Assembly (NCBI GenBank): GCA_028564925.1
Contig: CM053030.1
Coordinates: 884,209 to 948,208 of the forward strand
DNA length: 64,000 bases
From: Lithobates sylvaticus
Lineage: Eukaryota > Chordata > Amphibia > Anura > Ranidae
Direction of reading: 5' to 3'
The notes beneath the pieces are model-generated. The model saw nothing but the letters and a program-made list of their open reading frames with translations. It was not told where the DNA came from and made no database searches. How positions within the stretch are numbered: the first letter of the stretch is position 1; every line of letters starts with the position of its first letter. Shown here one piece after another: positions 23,120 through 35,800 of this stretch. Made by a program: the position numbers and the translations under genes.

Positions 23120-23641
23120 ACCAGCATTGGTGTCATTGAGCCCCATTGTTGGTGTCCTTGGGAGGAACTGTGCCCCATTGTTGTCAATGTGTGGAATTGT
23201 GCCCCATCATTGGTGACATTGTGAGGAATTGTGCTTCATTGTGGTTTTCATTGTGCCCCACTGTTGGTGTTATTGGGAGGAACTGTGCCCAATTATGGGT
23301 GTAATTGGGCCCCATGGTTGGTGTCATTGGGAGGACCTGTGCCCCATTGTTAATGTCATTGGGAGGAATTGTGCCTCATTTTGGTGCCATTGGGAGGAAC
23401 TGTGCCCCATTGTTGATGTCATTGGGAGGAATTGTGCCTCATTTTGGTGTCATTGGGAGGACCTGTGCCCCATCATTGATGTCATTGGGAGGAATTGTGC
23501 CTCATTTTGGTGCCATTGGGAGGACCTGTGCCCCATTTTTAATGTCATTGGGAGGAATTGTGCCTCATTTTGGTGCCATTGGGAGGACCTGTGCCCCATC
23601 GTTGATGTCATTGGGAGGAATTGTGCCCCATTGTTTATATC
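23120..23641. repeat. Two-part minisatellite (31+32 bp), left segment
   Basis: Alternating half-units CATTGGGAGGAATTGTGCC + TCATTTTGGTG and CATTGGGAGGACCTGTGCC + CCATTGTTGATG give a 63-bp dimeric unit. The pattern breaks at 23641 where a solo LTR is inserted, and weakly resumes at 24334. Confidence 0.9.
23637..23641. repeat. Target-site duplication ATATC, left copy
   Basis: ATATC directly precedes the LTR and is repeated directly after it at 24329-24333. Confidence 0.8.
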
Positions 23642-24328
23642 TGTGACAGACCTAGCCGGGACAGAGGCTGTTGGAGGGGACTGGATGCCAGCCTCTTGCC
23701 CACCGATTATGGGCCCTGGCATTTGGGGGAACGGTGCTCTTTGTGAGCTGTATGCCTGGGGACCCCTGAGCTGGTGTTACTTGGATTCAGGTCCATGCCG
23801 CCCCCAAGACACATAGACTCTGGATATGTATTTGCCATATTAGAATATAGACTGAATGACACTGTTGGGACACAAGCTGTCAGAAGCTAATGTCATGAAC
23901 TCCAGCCAGCCTGTCTGTTGTGTAAATGAGTCCAGTCTGGCTTGTAAGAGTATTCCACACATTGTTGTTTGTGCTAATTAACCCTGTGTTGATGTTTATA
24001 GTAATGTGTATTGAATAGTCAGTCAGTGAGCTAGGAGACGTAAAGTCTTACCCTGAAAAGTCTTATCTCTCAGTCAACTAGTCTGGGTCAATGATTAGAT
24101 AATTAGCTCATGCTAATAAAGTTGGGTTTTAGTCATCCTGCTATATATATGTGTGTGACATCTCAAATAAAAGACTATTCCTGATGTACTCCAAGACTGG
24201 TGTTGTCTGGTTTTTGGGGGTCCCTATAGACAGATCCATTGGACTCGTGTTCCAGGACTTAGGACCCGGTATACTGACGGAAGCCCTCAAGCGGAGTGGG
24301 GGGGGGGGGGGGGATAGGTTTCGTCACA
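23642..24328 (+). mobile_element. Solo LTR, 687 bp, LTR retrotransposon family unassigned
   Basis: The sequence begins TGTGACAGACC and ends GTCACA, the TG...CA ends of an LTR with a short inverted terminus (TGTGAC/GTCACA). It is flanked by a 5-bp duplication ATATC. A TATA-like stretch (about 24140-24150) and an AATAAA (about 24164) sit in the order expected of an LTR in + orientation. No internal coding region is present, so it is a solo LTR. The 5-bp duplication fits Gypsy/Metaviridae or related groups, but the family is inference. It interrupts the 31+32-bp minisatellite. Confidence 0.8.
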
Positions 24329-24333
24329 ATATC

Positions 24334-24420
24334 ATTGGGAGGAATTGTTCCTCAATTGTTGGTGTCATTGGGAAGAATTGTGCCCCTTCGTTGGTGTCAG
24401 TGAATGAATTGGTACCCCAA
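24334..24420. repeat. Two-part minisatellite, right remnant
   Basis: CATTGGGAGGAATTGTTCC and GTCATTGGGAAGAATTGTGC continue the repeat on the far side of the LTR. Confidence 0.8.
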
Positions 24421-25032
24421 GGGCTGGATAGAAGGGGTGGGGCCCCTGGGTCACAGTTTGACATCCCCTAGATCAGTGGTCTCCAAACTGTTGAAGATGA
24501 CCCCATACAATTGGGGGTTCTAGATTGCAGCCATAAGAGTGTATAACACACATGGAACCACTAGGGGCACCTGGACTGATCCCTGACAGTGGGACTTTCC
24601 TCTCGGTGTCTTCGTCAGGAGACGTTACTTCGGCTGTAATACAACTAAGTTACATATGAAGCCAGGCCTCGGGTACTCACAGCTGGTGCCAAGGAGTTGG
24701 GCAGAAGTGAAGGGGGTCCCTGTAGGCAGGTGGTGGGAATAGACTGGAGACCCACATGTAGCCTCAGGAGCAGGTTGATGCTTCTCCCAGTAGGTAATGT
24801 TGGTCCCTCAGCCATTACCCCCCCCCCCCCCCCCGTCCAGTAAAACCAGAGGTGGTGGGCAATTTTGAAAGGGGCCCGGCAGTGCAGACACTGAGGTGGC
24901 TCCCGGTGCTCAGCCCGATCACTCCACAGAGAGCGAGTCCACAGGGACAGGGTCACCCCTGGAGGTAGTGCCACAGCTCTGGACCCGGAAAGCTCTCTGC
25001 GGTCTGGAAGGCAATGCAAAGCCCCATGCCCA
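24421..25032. other. Unique spacer with possible hAT-type end
   Basis: CAGTGGTCTCCAAACTG at about 24474-24490 resembles the terminal repeat of hAT-type elements, but I find no matching opposite end. A C-run sits at about 24820-24834. On the - strand a frame of 124 codons spans 24645-25019, but it crosses the C-run and has no recognisable content. No gene is called. Confidence 0.4.
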
Positions 25033-28000
25033 GAGGTCCAGGCTAACCTTACACATCCAGTCCAGGGGGTCCGGGCTAACCTTACACATCCAGTCCAGGG
25101 GGGTCCAGGCTAACCTTACACATCCAGTCCAGGGGGTCCAGGCTAACCTTACACATCCAGTCCAGGGGGTCCAGGCTAACCTTACACATCCAGTCCAGGG
25201 GGTCCGGGCTAACCTTACACATCCAGTCCAGGGGGTCCGGGCTAACCTTACACATCCAGTCCAGGGGGTCCAGGCTAACCTTACACATCCAGTCCAGGGG
25301 GTCCGGGCTAACCTTACACATCCAGTCCAGGGGGTCCGGGCTAACCTTACACATCCAGTCCAGGGGGTCCAGGCTAACCTTACACATCCAGTCCAGGGGG
25401 TCCAGGCTAACCTTACACATCCAGTCCAGGGGGGTCCGGGCTAACCTTACACATCCAGTCCAGGGGGTCCGGGCTAACCTTACACATCCAGTCCAGGGGG
25501 TCCGGGCTAACCTTACACATCCAGTCCAGGGGGTCCGGGCTAACCTTACACATCCAGTCCAGGGGATCCGGGCTAACCTTACACATCCAGGCCAGGGGGT
25601 CCGGGCTAACCTTACACATCCAGTCCAGGGGGTCCGGGCTAACCTTACACATCCAGGCCAGGGGGTCCAGGCTAACCTTACACATCCAGGCCAGGGGGGT
25701 CCGGGCTAACCTTACACATCCAGTCCAGGGGGTCCGGGCTAACCTTACACATCCAGTCCAGGGGGGTCCGGGCTAACCTTACACATCCAGGCCAGGGGGG
25801 TCCAGGCTACCCTTACACATCCAGTCCAGGGGGGTCCGGGCTAACCTTACACATCCAGTCCAGGGGGTCCGGGCTAACCTTACAAATCCAGTCCAGGGGT
25901 CAAGGCTAACCTTACACATCCAGTCCAGGGGGTCCAGGCTAACCTTACACATCCAGTCCAGGGGGTCCAGGCTAACCTTACACATCCAGTCCAGGGGGGT
26001 CCGGGCTAACTTTACACATCCAGGCCAGGGGGGTCCAGGCTAACCTTACACATCCAGTCCAGGGAGGTCCAGGCTAACCTTACACATCCAGGCCAGGGAG
26101 GTCCAGGCTAACCTTACACATCCAGGCCAGGGGGTCCAGGCTAACCTTACACATCCAGTCCAGGGGGTCCAGGCTAACCTTACACATCCAGTCCAGGGGG
26201 GTCCGGGCTAACCTTACACATCCAGTCCAGGGGGTCCAGGCTAACCTTACACATCCAGTCCAGGGGGTCCAGGCTAACCTTACACATCCAGTCCAGGGGT
26301 TCCAGGCTAACCTTACACATCCAGTCCAGGGGGGTCCAGGCTAACCTTACACATCCAGTCCAGGGGGGTCCAGGCTAACCTTACACATCCAGTCCAGGGG
26401 GTCCAGGCTAACCTTACACATCCAGTCCAGGGGGTCCGGGCTAACCTTACACATCCAGTCCAGGAGGTCCGGGCTAACCTTACACATCCAGTCCAGGGGG
26501 GTCCGGGCTAACCTTACACATCCAGTCCAGGGGGTCCGGGCTAACCTTACACATCCAGTCCAGAGGGGTCCGGGCTAACCTTACACATCCAGGCCAGGGG
26601 GTCCAGGCTAACCTTACACATCCAGGCCAGGGGGGTCCAGGCTAACCTTACACATCCAGGCCAAGGGGGTCCGGGCTAACCTTACACATCCAGGCCAGGG
26701 GGGACCGGGCTAACCTTACACATCCAGGCCAGGGGGTCCAGGCTAACGTTACACATCCAGGCCAGGGGGGTCCAGGCTACCCTTACACATCCAGTCCAGG
26801 GGGTCCGGGCTAACCTTACAAATCCAGTCCAGGGGTCAAGGCTAACCTTACACATCCAGTCCAGGGGGGTCCAGGCTAACCTTACACATCCAGTCCAGGG
26901 GGTCAGGGCTAACCTTACACATCCAGTCCAGGGGGTCCGGGCTAACCTTACACATCCAGTCCAGGGGGTCCAGGCTAACCTTACACATCCAGTCCAGGGG
27001 GGTCCAGGCTAACCTTACACATCCAGTCCAGGGGGGTCCAGGCTAACCTTACACATCCAGTCCAGGGGGTCCAGGCTAACCTTACACATCCAGTCCAGGG
27101 GGTCCAGGCTAACCTTACACATCCAGTCCAGGGGGTCCGGGCTAACCTTACACATCCAGTCCAGGGGGTCCGGGCTAACCTTACACATCCAGTCCAGGGG
27201 GTCCGGGCTAACCTTACACATCCAGTCCAGGGGGTCCGGGCTAACCTTACACATCCAGTCCAGAGGGGTCCAGGCTAACCTTACACATCCAGTCCAGGGG
27301 GTCCGGGCTAACCTTACACATCCAGTCCAGGGGGGTCCAGGCTAACCTTACACATCCAGTCCAGGGGGTCCGGGCTAACCTTACACATCCAGTCCAGAGG
27401 GGTCCGGGCTAACCTTACACATCCAGGCCAGGGGGTCCAGGCTAACCTTACACATCCAGGCCAGGGGGGTCCAGGCTAACCTTACACATCCAGGCCAAGG
27501 GGGTCCGGGCTAACCTTACACATCCAGGCCAAGGGGGTCCGGGCTAACCTTACACATCCAGTCCAGGGGGGTCCGGGCTAACCTTACACATCCAGTCCAG
27601 GGGGGTCCGGGCTAACCTTACACATCCAGTCCAGGGGGGTCCGGGCTAACCTTACACATCCAGTCCAGGGGGGTCCGGGCTAACCTTACACATCCAGTCC
27701 AGGGGGGTCCGGGCTAACCTTACACATCCAGTCCAGGGGGTCCGGTGTAACCTTACACATCCAGTCCAGGGGGGTCCAGGCTAACCTTACACATCCAGTC
27801 CAGGGGGGTCCGGGCTAACCTTACACATCCAGGCCAGGGGGGTCCGGGCTAACCTTACACAACCAGTCCAGGGGGTCCGGGCTAACCTTACAAATCCAGT
27901 CCAGGGGGTCAAGGCTAACCTTACACATCCAGTCCAGGGGGTCCAGGCTAACCTTACACATCCAGTCCAGGGGGTCCAGGCTAACCTTACACATCCAGTC

Positions 28001-28668
28001 CAGGGGGTCTTGGCTAACCTTACACATCCAGTCCAGGGGGGTCCGGGCTAACCTTACACATCCAGTCCAGGGGGGTCCGGGCTAACCTTACACATCCAGG
28101 CCAAGGGGGTCCGGGCTAACCTTACACATCCAGTCCAGGGGGGTCCGGGCTAACCTTACACATCCAGTCCAGGGGGTCCGGGCTAACCTTACACATCCAG
28201 TCCAGGGGGGTCCGGGCTAACCTTACACATCTAGTCCAGGGGGTCCGGGCTAACCTTACACATCCAGGCCAGGGGGGTCCGGGCTAACCTTACACATCCA
28301 GTCCAGGGGGTCAAGGCTAACCTTACACATCCAGTCCAGGGGGTCCAGGCTAACCTTACACATCCAGTCCAGGGGGTCCAGGCTAACCTTACACATCCAG
28401 TCCAGGGGGTCCAGGCTAACCTTACACATCCAGTCCAGGGGGTCCGGGCTAACCTTACACATCCAGGCCAGGGGGTCCAGGCTAACCTTACACATCCAGT
28501 CCAGGGGGGTCCGGGCTAACCTTACACATCCAGTCCAGGGGGGTCCAGGCTAACCTTACACATCCAGTCCAGGGGGGTCCGGGCTAACCTTACACATCTA
28601 GTCCAGGGGGTCCGGGCTAACCTTACACATCCAGTCCAGGGGGGGTCCAGGCTAACCTTACACATCCA
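25033..28668. repeat. 33-bp minisatellite array
   Basis: About 109 copies of a 33-34-bp unit: GGTCCGGGCTAACCTTACAC then ATCCAGTCCAGGG. Variants alternate GTCCAGG/GTCCGGG and CCAGTCC/CCAGGCC. G-run length changes the unit from 32 to 35 bp. Blocks of variant order recur (for example the GGTCAAGG variant near 25898, 26835, 27908 and 28311), showing past duplication of multi-unit blocks. Confidence 0.97.
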
Positions 28669-29385
28669 TTCTTCAGGACGTGTGCATACAGGATACCACA
28701 TACAGTCCTCTATGCATTTTCTTCTACAGGTTTCGCTGTATGGCTTCTTCAGGACGTGTGCATACAGGTCACCACATACAGTCCTCTATGCATTTTCTTC
28801 TACAGGTTTCGCTGTATGGCTTCTTCAGGACATGTGCATACAGGTCACCACATACAGTCCTCTATGCATTTTCTTCTACAGGTTTCGCTGTATGGCTTCT
28901 TCAGGACGTGTGCATACAGGTCACCACATACAGTCCTCTATGCATTTTCTTCTACAGGTTTCGCTGTATGGCTTCTTCAGGATGTGTGCATACAGGTCAC
29001 CACATACAGTCCTCTATGCATTTTCTTCTACAGGTTTCGCTGTATGGCTTCTTCAGGACGTGTGCATACAGGATACCACATACAGTCCTCTATGCATTTT
29101 CTTCTACAGGTTTCGCTGTATGGCTTCTTCAGGACATGTGCATACAGGATACCACATACAGTCCTCTATGCATTTTCTTCTACAGGTTTCGCTGTATGGC
29201 TTCTTCAGGAAGTGTGCATACAGGTCACCACATACAGTCCTCTATGCATTTTCTTCTACAGGTTTCGCTGTATGGCTTCTTCAGAACGTGTGCATACAGG
29301 TCACCACATACAGTCCTCTATACATTTTCTTCTACAGGTTTCGCTGTATGGCTTCTTCAGGACGTGTGCATACAGGATAACACAT
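28669..29385 (-). repeat. 76-bp tandem array carrying a hammerhead-like core on the minus strand
   Basis: About 9.4 copies with a constant 76-bp spacing (TGGCTTCTTCAGG at 28741, 28817, 28893 and so on). On the minus strand each unit reads CCTGAAGAAGCC, ATACAGC, GAAACC, TGTAGAAG. CTGAAGA fits the hammerhead CUGANGA box and GAAAC the second box. Stem II is weak in the array copies. A single inverted relative with a better stem II lies at 29623-29705. The array joins the 33-bp array abruptly at ATCCA/TTCTTCAGG. Ribozyme activity is not shown. Confidence 0.9.
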
Positions 29386-29622
29386 ACAGACCATCCTCTC
29401 CACAACCAGATCCACACCAAGTAGGCATCAATGAGATGGAAGAGGCTTCACCATGAGCCAGCAAGGAGTATGGGATAGCTTGTGTGTGTGTGTATATATA
29501 TATATATATTACATACACATACATACACAGTGAGTCCTTGGTTAAATTACTTTTTCTACCTTATGACACTTTGGCTCCCCCTACTGGACCGCTTCATTTA
29601 TGACCTTTGATTGTGGAGTGGA
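29386..29622. other. Short spacer with (GT)n(TA)n microsatellite
   Basis: Unique sequence containing GTGTGTGTGTATATATATAT at about 29481-29515, followed by an ACATACAC run. No gene seen. Confidence 0.7.
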
Positions 29623-29861
29623 TGGTCTGTATGTGGTATCCTGTATGTACAATTCCTGAAGAAGCCATATGGCGAAATCTGTAGAAGAAAATGCATTGAG
29701 GCCCGTGTGAATAAATTTGCAATAATTACAGAGGATGTTGATAAAAAAAAATGTTGTGGAACTTTTCTATGGATTTTAAAAATGATTTCTAATAAATATT
29801 ACAGAATTGTAATTGTTATGTTTGGTCAATTGGTATAGCACCTTTAAAGTCCCACTAATAC
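29623..29861 (+). mobile_element. Penelope-like 3'-tail fragment with hammerhead-like motif
   Basis: CTGAAGA (29656-29662), an unpaired A, a GCC-ATAT-GGC stem (29664-29673) and GAAA (29674-29677) reproduce the CUGANGA / stem II / GAAA order of a hammerhead ribozyme. AT-rich sequence with AATAAA-like strings follows. The full-length Penelope-like element at 56739-63570 has the same order near its 3' end. Bases 29623-29702 match the reverse complement of one 76-bp monomer along nearly its whole length, so the array derives from this kind of sequence. The assignment to Penelope is inference from architecture. Confidence 0.5.
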
Positions 29862-32800
29862 TAACTGGCAGGATCACCACCCTGTTCCTCCATAGATACA
29901 GTGGAGGAGTGAGCGTTGTCACCTGAGGACAGGAAGTGTGTTACTGGCGGGATCACCACCCTGTTCCTCCATAGATACAGTGGAGGAGTGAGCGTTGTCA
30001 CCCGAGGACAGGAAGTGTGTTACTGGCGGGATCACCACCCTGTTCCTCCATAGATACAGTGGAGGAGTGAGCGTTGTCACCCGAGGACAGGAAGTGTGTT
30101 ACTGGCGGGATCACCACCCTGTTCCTCCATAGATACAGTGGAGGAGTGAGCGTTGTCACCTGAGGACAGGAAGTGTGTTACTGGCAGGATCACCACCTTG
30201 TTCCTCCATAGATACAGTGGAGGAGTGAGCGTTGTCACCTGAGGACAGGAAGTGTGTTACTGGCGGGATCACCACCCTGTTCCTCCATAGATACAGTGGA
30301 GGAGTGAGCGTTGTCACCCGAGGACAGGAAGTGTGTTAGTGGCGGGATCACCACCCTGTTCCTCCATAGATACAGTGGAGGAGTGAGCGTTGTCACCCGA
30401 GGACAGGAAGTGTGTTATTGGCGGGATCACCACCCTGTTCCTCCATAGATACAGTGGAGGAGTGAGCGTTGTCACCCGAGGACAGGAAGTGTGTTACTGG
30501 CAGGATCACCACCCTGTTCCTCCATAGATACAGTGCAGTGAGCGTTGTCACCTGAGGACAGGAAGTGTGTTACTGGCAGGATCACCACCCTGTTCCTCCA
30601 TAGATACAGTGCAGTGAGTGTTGTCACCTGAGGACAGGAAGTGTATTACTGGCGGGATCACCACCCTGTTCCTCCATAGATACAGTGCAGTGAGCGTTGT
30701 CACCTGAGGACAGGAAGTGTATTACTGGCGGGATCACCACCCTGTTCCTCCATAGATACAGTGCAGTGAGTGTTGTCACCTGAGGACAGGAAGTGTATTA
30801 CTGGCAGGATCACCACCCTGTTCCTCCATAGATACAGTGCAGGAGTGAGCGTTGTCACCCGAGGACAGGAAGTGTGTTACTGGCAGGATCACCACCCTGT
30901 TCCTCCATAGATACAGTGGAGGAGTGAGCGTTGTCACCTGAGGACAGGAAGTGTGTTACTGGCAGGATCACCACCCTGTTCCTCCATAGATACAGTGCAG
31001 TGAGCGTTGTCACCTGAGGACAGGAAGTGTATTACTGGCGGGATCACCACCCTGTTCCTCCAGAGATACAGTGCAGTGAGCGTTGTCACCCGAGGACAGG
31101 AAGTGTATTACTGGCAGGATCACCACCCTGTTCCTCCATAGATACAGTGCAGTGAGCGTTGTCACCTGAGGACAGGAAGTGTATTACTGGCGGGATCACC
31201 ACCCGGTTCCTCCATAGATACAGTGCAGGAGTGAGCGTTGTCACCTGAGGACAGGAAGTGTATTACTGGCGGGACCACCACCCTGTTCCTCCATAGATAC
31301 AGTGAGTGTGACTTGCTGAGGACAGGAAGTGTGTTACTGGCGGGATCACCACCCTGTTCCTCCATAGATACAGTGGAGGAGTGAGCGTTGTCACCTGAGG
31401 ACAGGAAGTGTGTTACTGGCAGGATCACCACCCTGTTCCTCCATAGATACAGTGGAGGAGTGAGCGTTGTCACCTGAGGACAGGAAGTGTGTTACTGGCG
31501 GGATCACCACCCTGTTCCTCCATAGATACAGTGCAGTGAGTGAGCGTTGTCACCTGAGGACAGGAAGTGTGTTACTGGCGGGATCACCACCCTGTTCCTC
31601 CATAGATACAGTGGAGGAGTGAGCGTTGTCACCTGAGGACAGGAAGTGTGTTACTGGCAGGATCACCACCCTGTTCCTCCATAGATACAGTGGAGGAGTG
31701 AGCGTTGTCACCTGAGGACAGGAAGTGTGTTACTGGCGGGATCACCACCCTGTTCCTCCATAGATACAGTGGAGGAGTGAGCGTTGTCACCTGAGGACAG
31801 GAAGTGTGTTACTGGCGGGATCACCACCCTGTTCCTCCATAGATACAGTGGAGGAGTGAGCGTTGTCACCTGAGGACAGGAAGTGTATTACTGGCGGGAT
31901 CACCACCCTGTTCCTCCATAGATACAGTGCAGTGAGTGTTGTCACCTGAGGACAGGAAGTGTGTTATTGGCGGGATCACCACCCTGTTCCTCCATAGATA
32001 CAGTGGAGGAGTGAGCGTTGTCACCTGAGGACAGGAAGTGTGTTATTGGCGGGATCACCACCCTGTTCCTCCATAGATACAGTGGAGGAGTGAGCGATGT
32101 CACCTGAGGACAGGAAGTGTGTTATTGGCGGGATCACCACCCTGTTCCTCCATAGATACAGTGGAGGAGTGAGCGTTGTCACCTGAGGACAGGAAGTGTG
32201 TTACTGGCGGGATCACCACCCTGTTCCTCCATAGATACAGTGCAGGAGTGAGCGTTGTCACCCGAGGACAGGAAGTGTATTACTGGCGGGATCACCACCC
32301 TGTTTCTCCATAGATACAGTGCAGTGAGCATGTCACATGAGGACAGGAAGTGTGTTATTGGCGGGATCACCACCCTGTTCCTCCATAGATACAGTGGAGG
32401 AGTGAGCGTTGTCACCCGAGGACAGGAAGTGTATTACTGGCGGGATCACCACCCTGTTTCTCCATAGATACAGTGGAGGAGTGAGCGTTGTCACCTGAGG
32501 ACAGGAAGTGTATTACTGGCGGGATCACCACCCTGTTCCTCCATAGATACAGTGGAGGAGTGAGCGTTGTCACCTGAGGACAGGAAGTGTGTTATTGGCG
32601 GGATCACCACCCTGTTCCTCCATAGATACAGTGGAGGAGTGAGCGTTGTCACCTGAGGACAGGAAGTGTATTACTGGCGGGATCACCACCCTGTTCCTCC
32701 ATAGATACAGTGCAGTGAGCGTTGTCACCTGAGGACAGGAAGTGTTTTACTGGCGGGATCACCACCCTGTTCCTCCATAGATACAGTGGAGGAGTGAGCG

Positions 32801-35800
32801 TTGTCACCTGAGGACAGGAAGTGTATTACTGGCAGGATCACCACCCTGTTCCTCCATAGATACAGTGGAGGAGTGAGCGTTGTCACCTGAGGACAGGAAG
32901 TGTGTTACTGGCGGGATCACCACCCTGTTCCTCCATAGATACAGTGGAGGAGTGAGCGTTGTCACCTGAGGACAGGAAGTGTGTTACTGGCGGGATCACC
33001 ACCCTGTTCCTCCATAGATACAGTGGAGGAGTGAGCGTTGTCACCCGAGGACAGGAAGTGTATTACTGGCGGGATCACCACCCTGTTCCTCCATAGATAC
33101 AGTGGAGGAGTGAGCGTTGTCACCTGAGGACAGGAAGTGTGTTACTGGCGGGATCACCACCCTGTTCCTCCATAGATACAGTGGAGGAGTGAGCGTTGTC
33201 ACCTGAGGACAGGAAGTGTATTACTGGCGGGATCACCACCCTGTTCCTCCATAGATACAGTGGAGGAGTGAGCGTTGTCACCTGAGGACAGGAAGTGTGT
33301 TACTGGCGGGATCACCACCCTGTTCCTCCATAGATACAGTGGAGGAGTGAGCGTTGTCACCTGAGGACAGGAAGTGTGTTACAGGCGGGATCACCACCCT
33401 GTTCCTCCATAGATACAGTGGAGGAGTGAGCGTTGTCCCCTGAGGACAGGAAGTGTGTTACTGGCGGGATCACCACCCTGTTCCTCCATAGATACAGTGG
33501 AGGAGTGAGCGTTGTCACCTGAGGACAGGAAGTGTGTTACTGGCGGGATCACCACCCTGTTCCTCCATAGATACAGTGGAGGAGTGAGCGTTGTCACCTG
33601 AGGACAGGAAGTGTGTTACTGGCGGGATCACCACCCTGTTCCTCCATAGATACAGTGGAGGAGTGAGCGTTGTCACCTGAGGACAGGAAGTGTGTTACTG
33701 GCAGGATCACCACCCTGTTCCTCCATAGATACAGTGGAGGAGTGAGCGTTGTCACCTGAGGACAGGAAGTGTATTACTGGCAGGATCACCACCCTGTTCC
33801 TCCATAGATACAGTGGAGGAGTGAGCGTTGTCACCTGAGGACAGGAAGTGTATTACTGGCGGGATCACCACCCTGTTCCTCCATAGATACAGTGGAGGAG
33901 TGAGCGTTGTCACCTGAGGACAGGAAGTGTATTACTGGCGGGATCACCACCCTGTTCCTCCATAGATACAGTGGAGGAGTGAGCGTTGTCACCTGAGGAC
34001 AGGAAGTGTGTTACTGGCGGGATCACCACCCTGTTCCTCCATAGATACAGTGGAGGAGTGAGCGTTGTCACCTGAGGACAGGAAGTGTGTTACTGGCGGG
34101 ATCACCACCCTGTTCCTCCATAGATACAGTGGAGGAGTGAGTGTTGTCACCTGAGGACAGGAAGTGTGTTACTGGCAGGATCACCACCCTGTTCCTCCAT
34201 AGATACAGTGGAGGAGTGAGCGTTGTCACCTGAGGACAGGAAGTGTGTTACTGGCGGGATCACCACCCTGTTCCTCCATAGATACAGTGGAGGAGTGAGC
34301 GTTGTCACCTGAGGACAGGAAGTGTGTTACTGGCGGGATCACCACCCTGTTCCTCCATAGATACAGTGCAGTGAGCGTTGTCACCTGAGGACAGGAAGTG
34401 TGTTACTGGCGGGATCACCACCCTGTTCCTCCATAGATACAGTGCAGTGAGCGTTGTCACCTGAGGACAGGAAGTGTATTACTGGCGGGATCACCACCCT
34501 GTTCCTCCATAGATACAGTGGAGGAGTGAGCGTTGTCACCTGAGGACAGGAAGTGTATTACTGGCGGGATCACCACCCTGTTCCTCCATAGATACAGTGG
34601 AGGAGTGAGCGTTGTCACCTGAGGACAGGAAGTGTGTTACTGGCGGGATCACCACCCTGTTCCTCCATAGATACAGTGGAGGAGTGAGCGTTGTCACCTG
34701 AGGACAGGAAGTGTGTTACTGGCGGGATCACCACCCTGTTCCTCCATAGATACAGTGGAGGAGTGAGCGTTGTCCCCTGAGGACAGGAAGTGTGTTACTG
34801 GCGGGATCACCACCCTGTTCCTCCATAGATACAGTGGAGGAGTGAGCGTTGTCACCTGAGGACAGGAAGTGTGTTACTGGCGGGATCACCACCCTGTTCC
34901 TCCATAGATACAGTGGAGGAGTGAGCGTTGTCAACTGAGGACAGGAAGTGTGTTACTGGCGGGATCACCACCCTGTTCCTCCATAGATACAGTGGAGGAG
35001 TGAGCGTTGTCACCTGAGGACAGGAAGTGTGTTACTGGCAGGATCACCACCCTGTTCCTCCATAGATACAGTGATAGAGTGAGTGAGCGTTGTCACCTGA
35101 GGACAGGAAGTGTGTTACTGGCGGGATCACCACCCTGTTCCTCCATAGATACAGTGGAGGAGTGAGCGTTGTCACCTGAGGACAGGAAGTGTGTTACTGG
35201 CGGGATCACCACCCTGTTCCTCCATAGATACAGTGGAGGAGTGAGTGTTGTCACCTGAGGACAGGAAGTGTGTTACTGGCGGGATCACCACCCTGTTCCT
35301 CCATAGATACAGTGGAGGAGTGAGTGTTGTCACCTGAGGACAGGAAGTGTGTTACTGGCGGGATCACCACCCTGTTCCTCCATAGAAACAGTGGAGGAGT
35401 GAGCGTTGTCACCTGAGGACAGGTCGTGTGTTACTGGCGGGATCACCACCCTGTTCCTCCATAGATACAGTGGAGACAGTGGAGGAGTGAGCGTTGTCAC
35501 CTGAGGACAGGAAGTGTGTTACTGGCGGGATCACCACCCTGTTCCTCCATAGATACAGTGGAGGAGTGAGCGTTGTCACCTGAGGACAGGAAGTGTGTTA
35601 CTGGCGGGATCACCACCCTGTTCCTCCATAGATACAGTGGAGTGAGTGAGCGTTGTCACCTGAGGACAGGAAGTGTGTTACTGGCGGGATCACCACCCTG
35701 TTCCTCCATAGATACAGTGCAGTGAGTGTTGTCACCTGAGGACAGGAAGTGTGTTATTGGCGGGATCACCACCCTGTTCCTCCATAGATACAGTGGAGGA

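Noticed and set aside
24474-24490. hAT-type element starting CAGTGGTCTCCAAACTG
   Set aside because: No matching inverted end and no 8-bp duplication could be found, so no element is called.
24645-25019. Minus-strand frame of 124 codons ending near a GTGAGTACC donor-like site
   Set aside because: It crosses a poly(C/G) run, has no recognisable domain and no matching acceptor. It is more likely chance.
28680-29456. Plus-strand frames of 222-258 codons (repeating FRCMASSGRVHTG)
   Set aside because: Translation of the 76-bp array in three open frames. The informative signal is the hammerhead-like core on the other strand, not protein.
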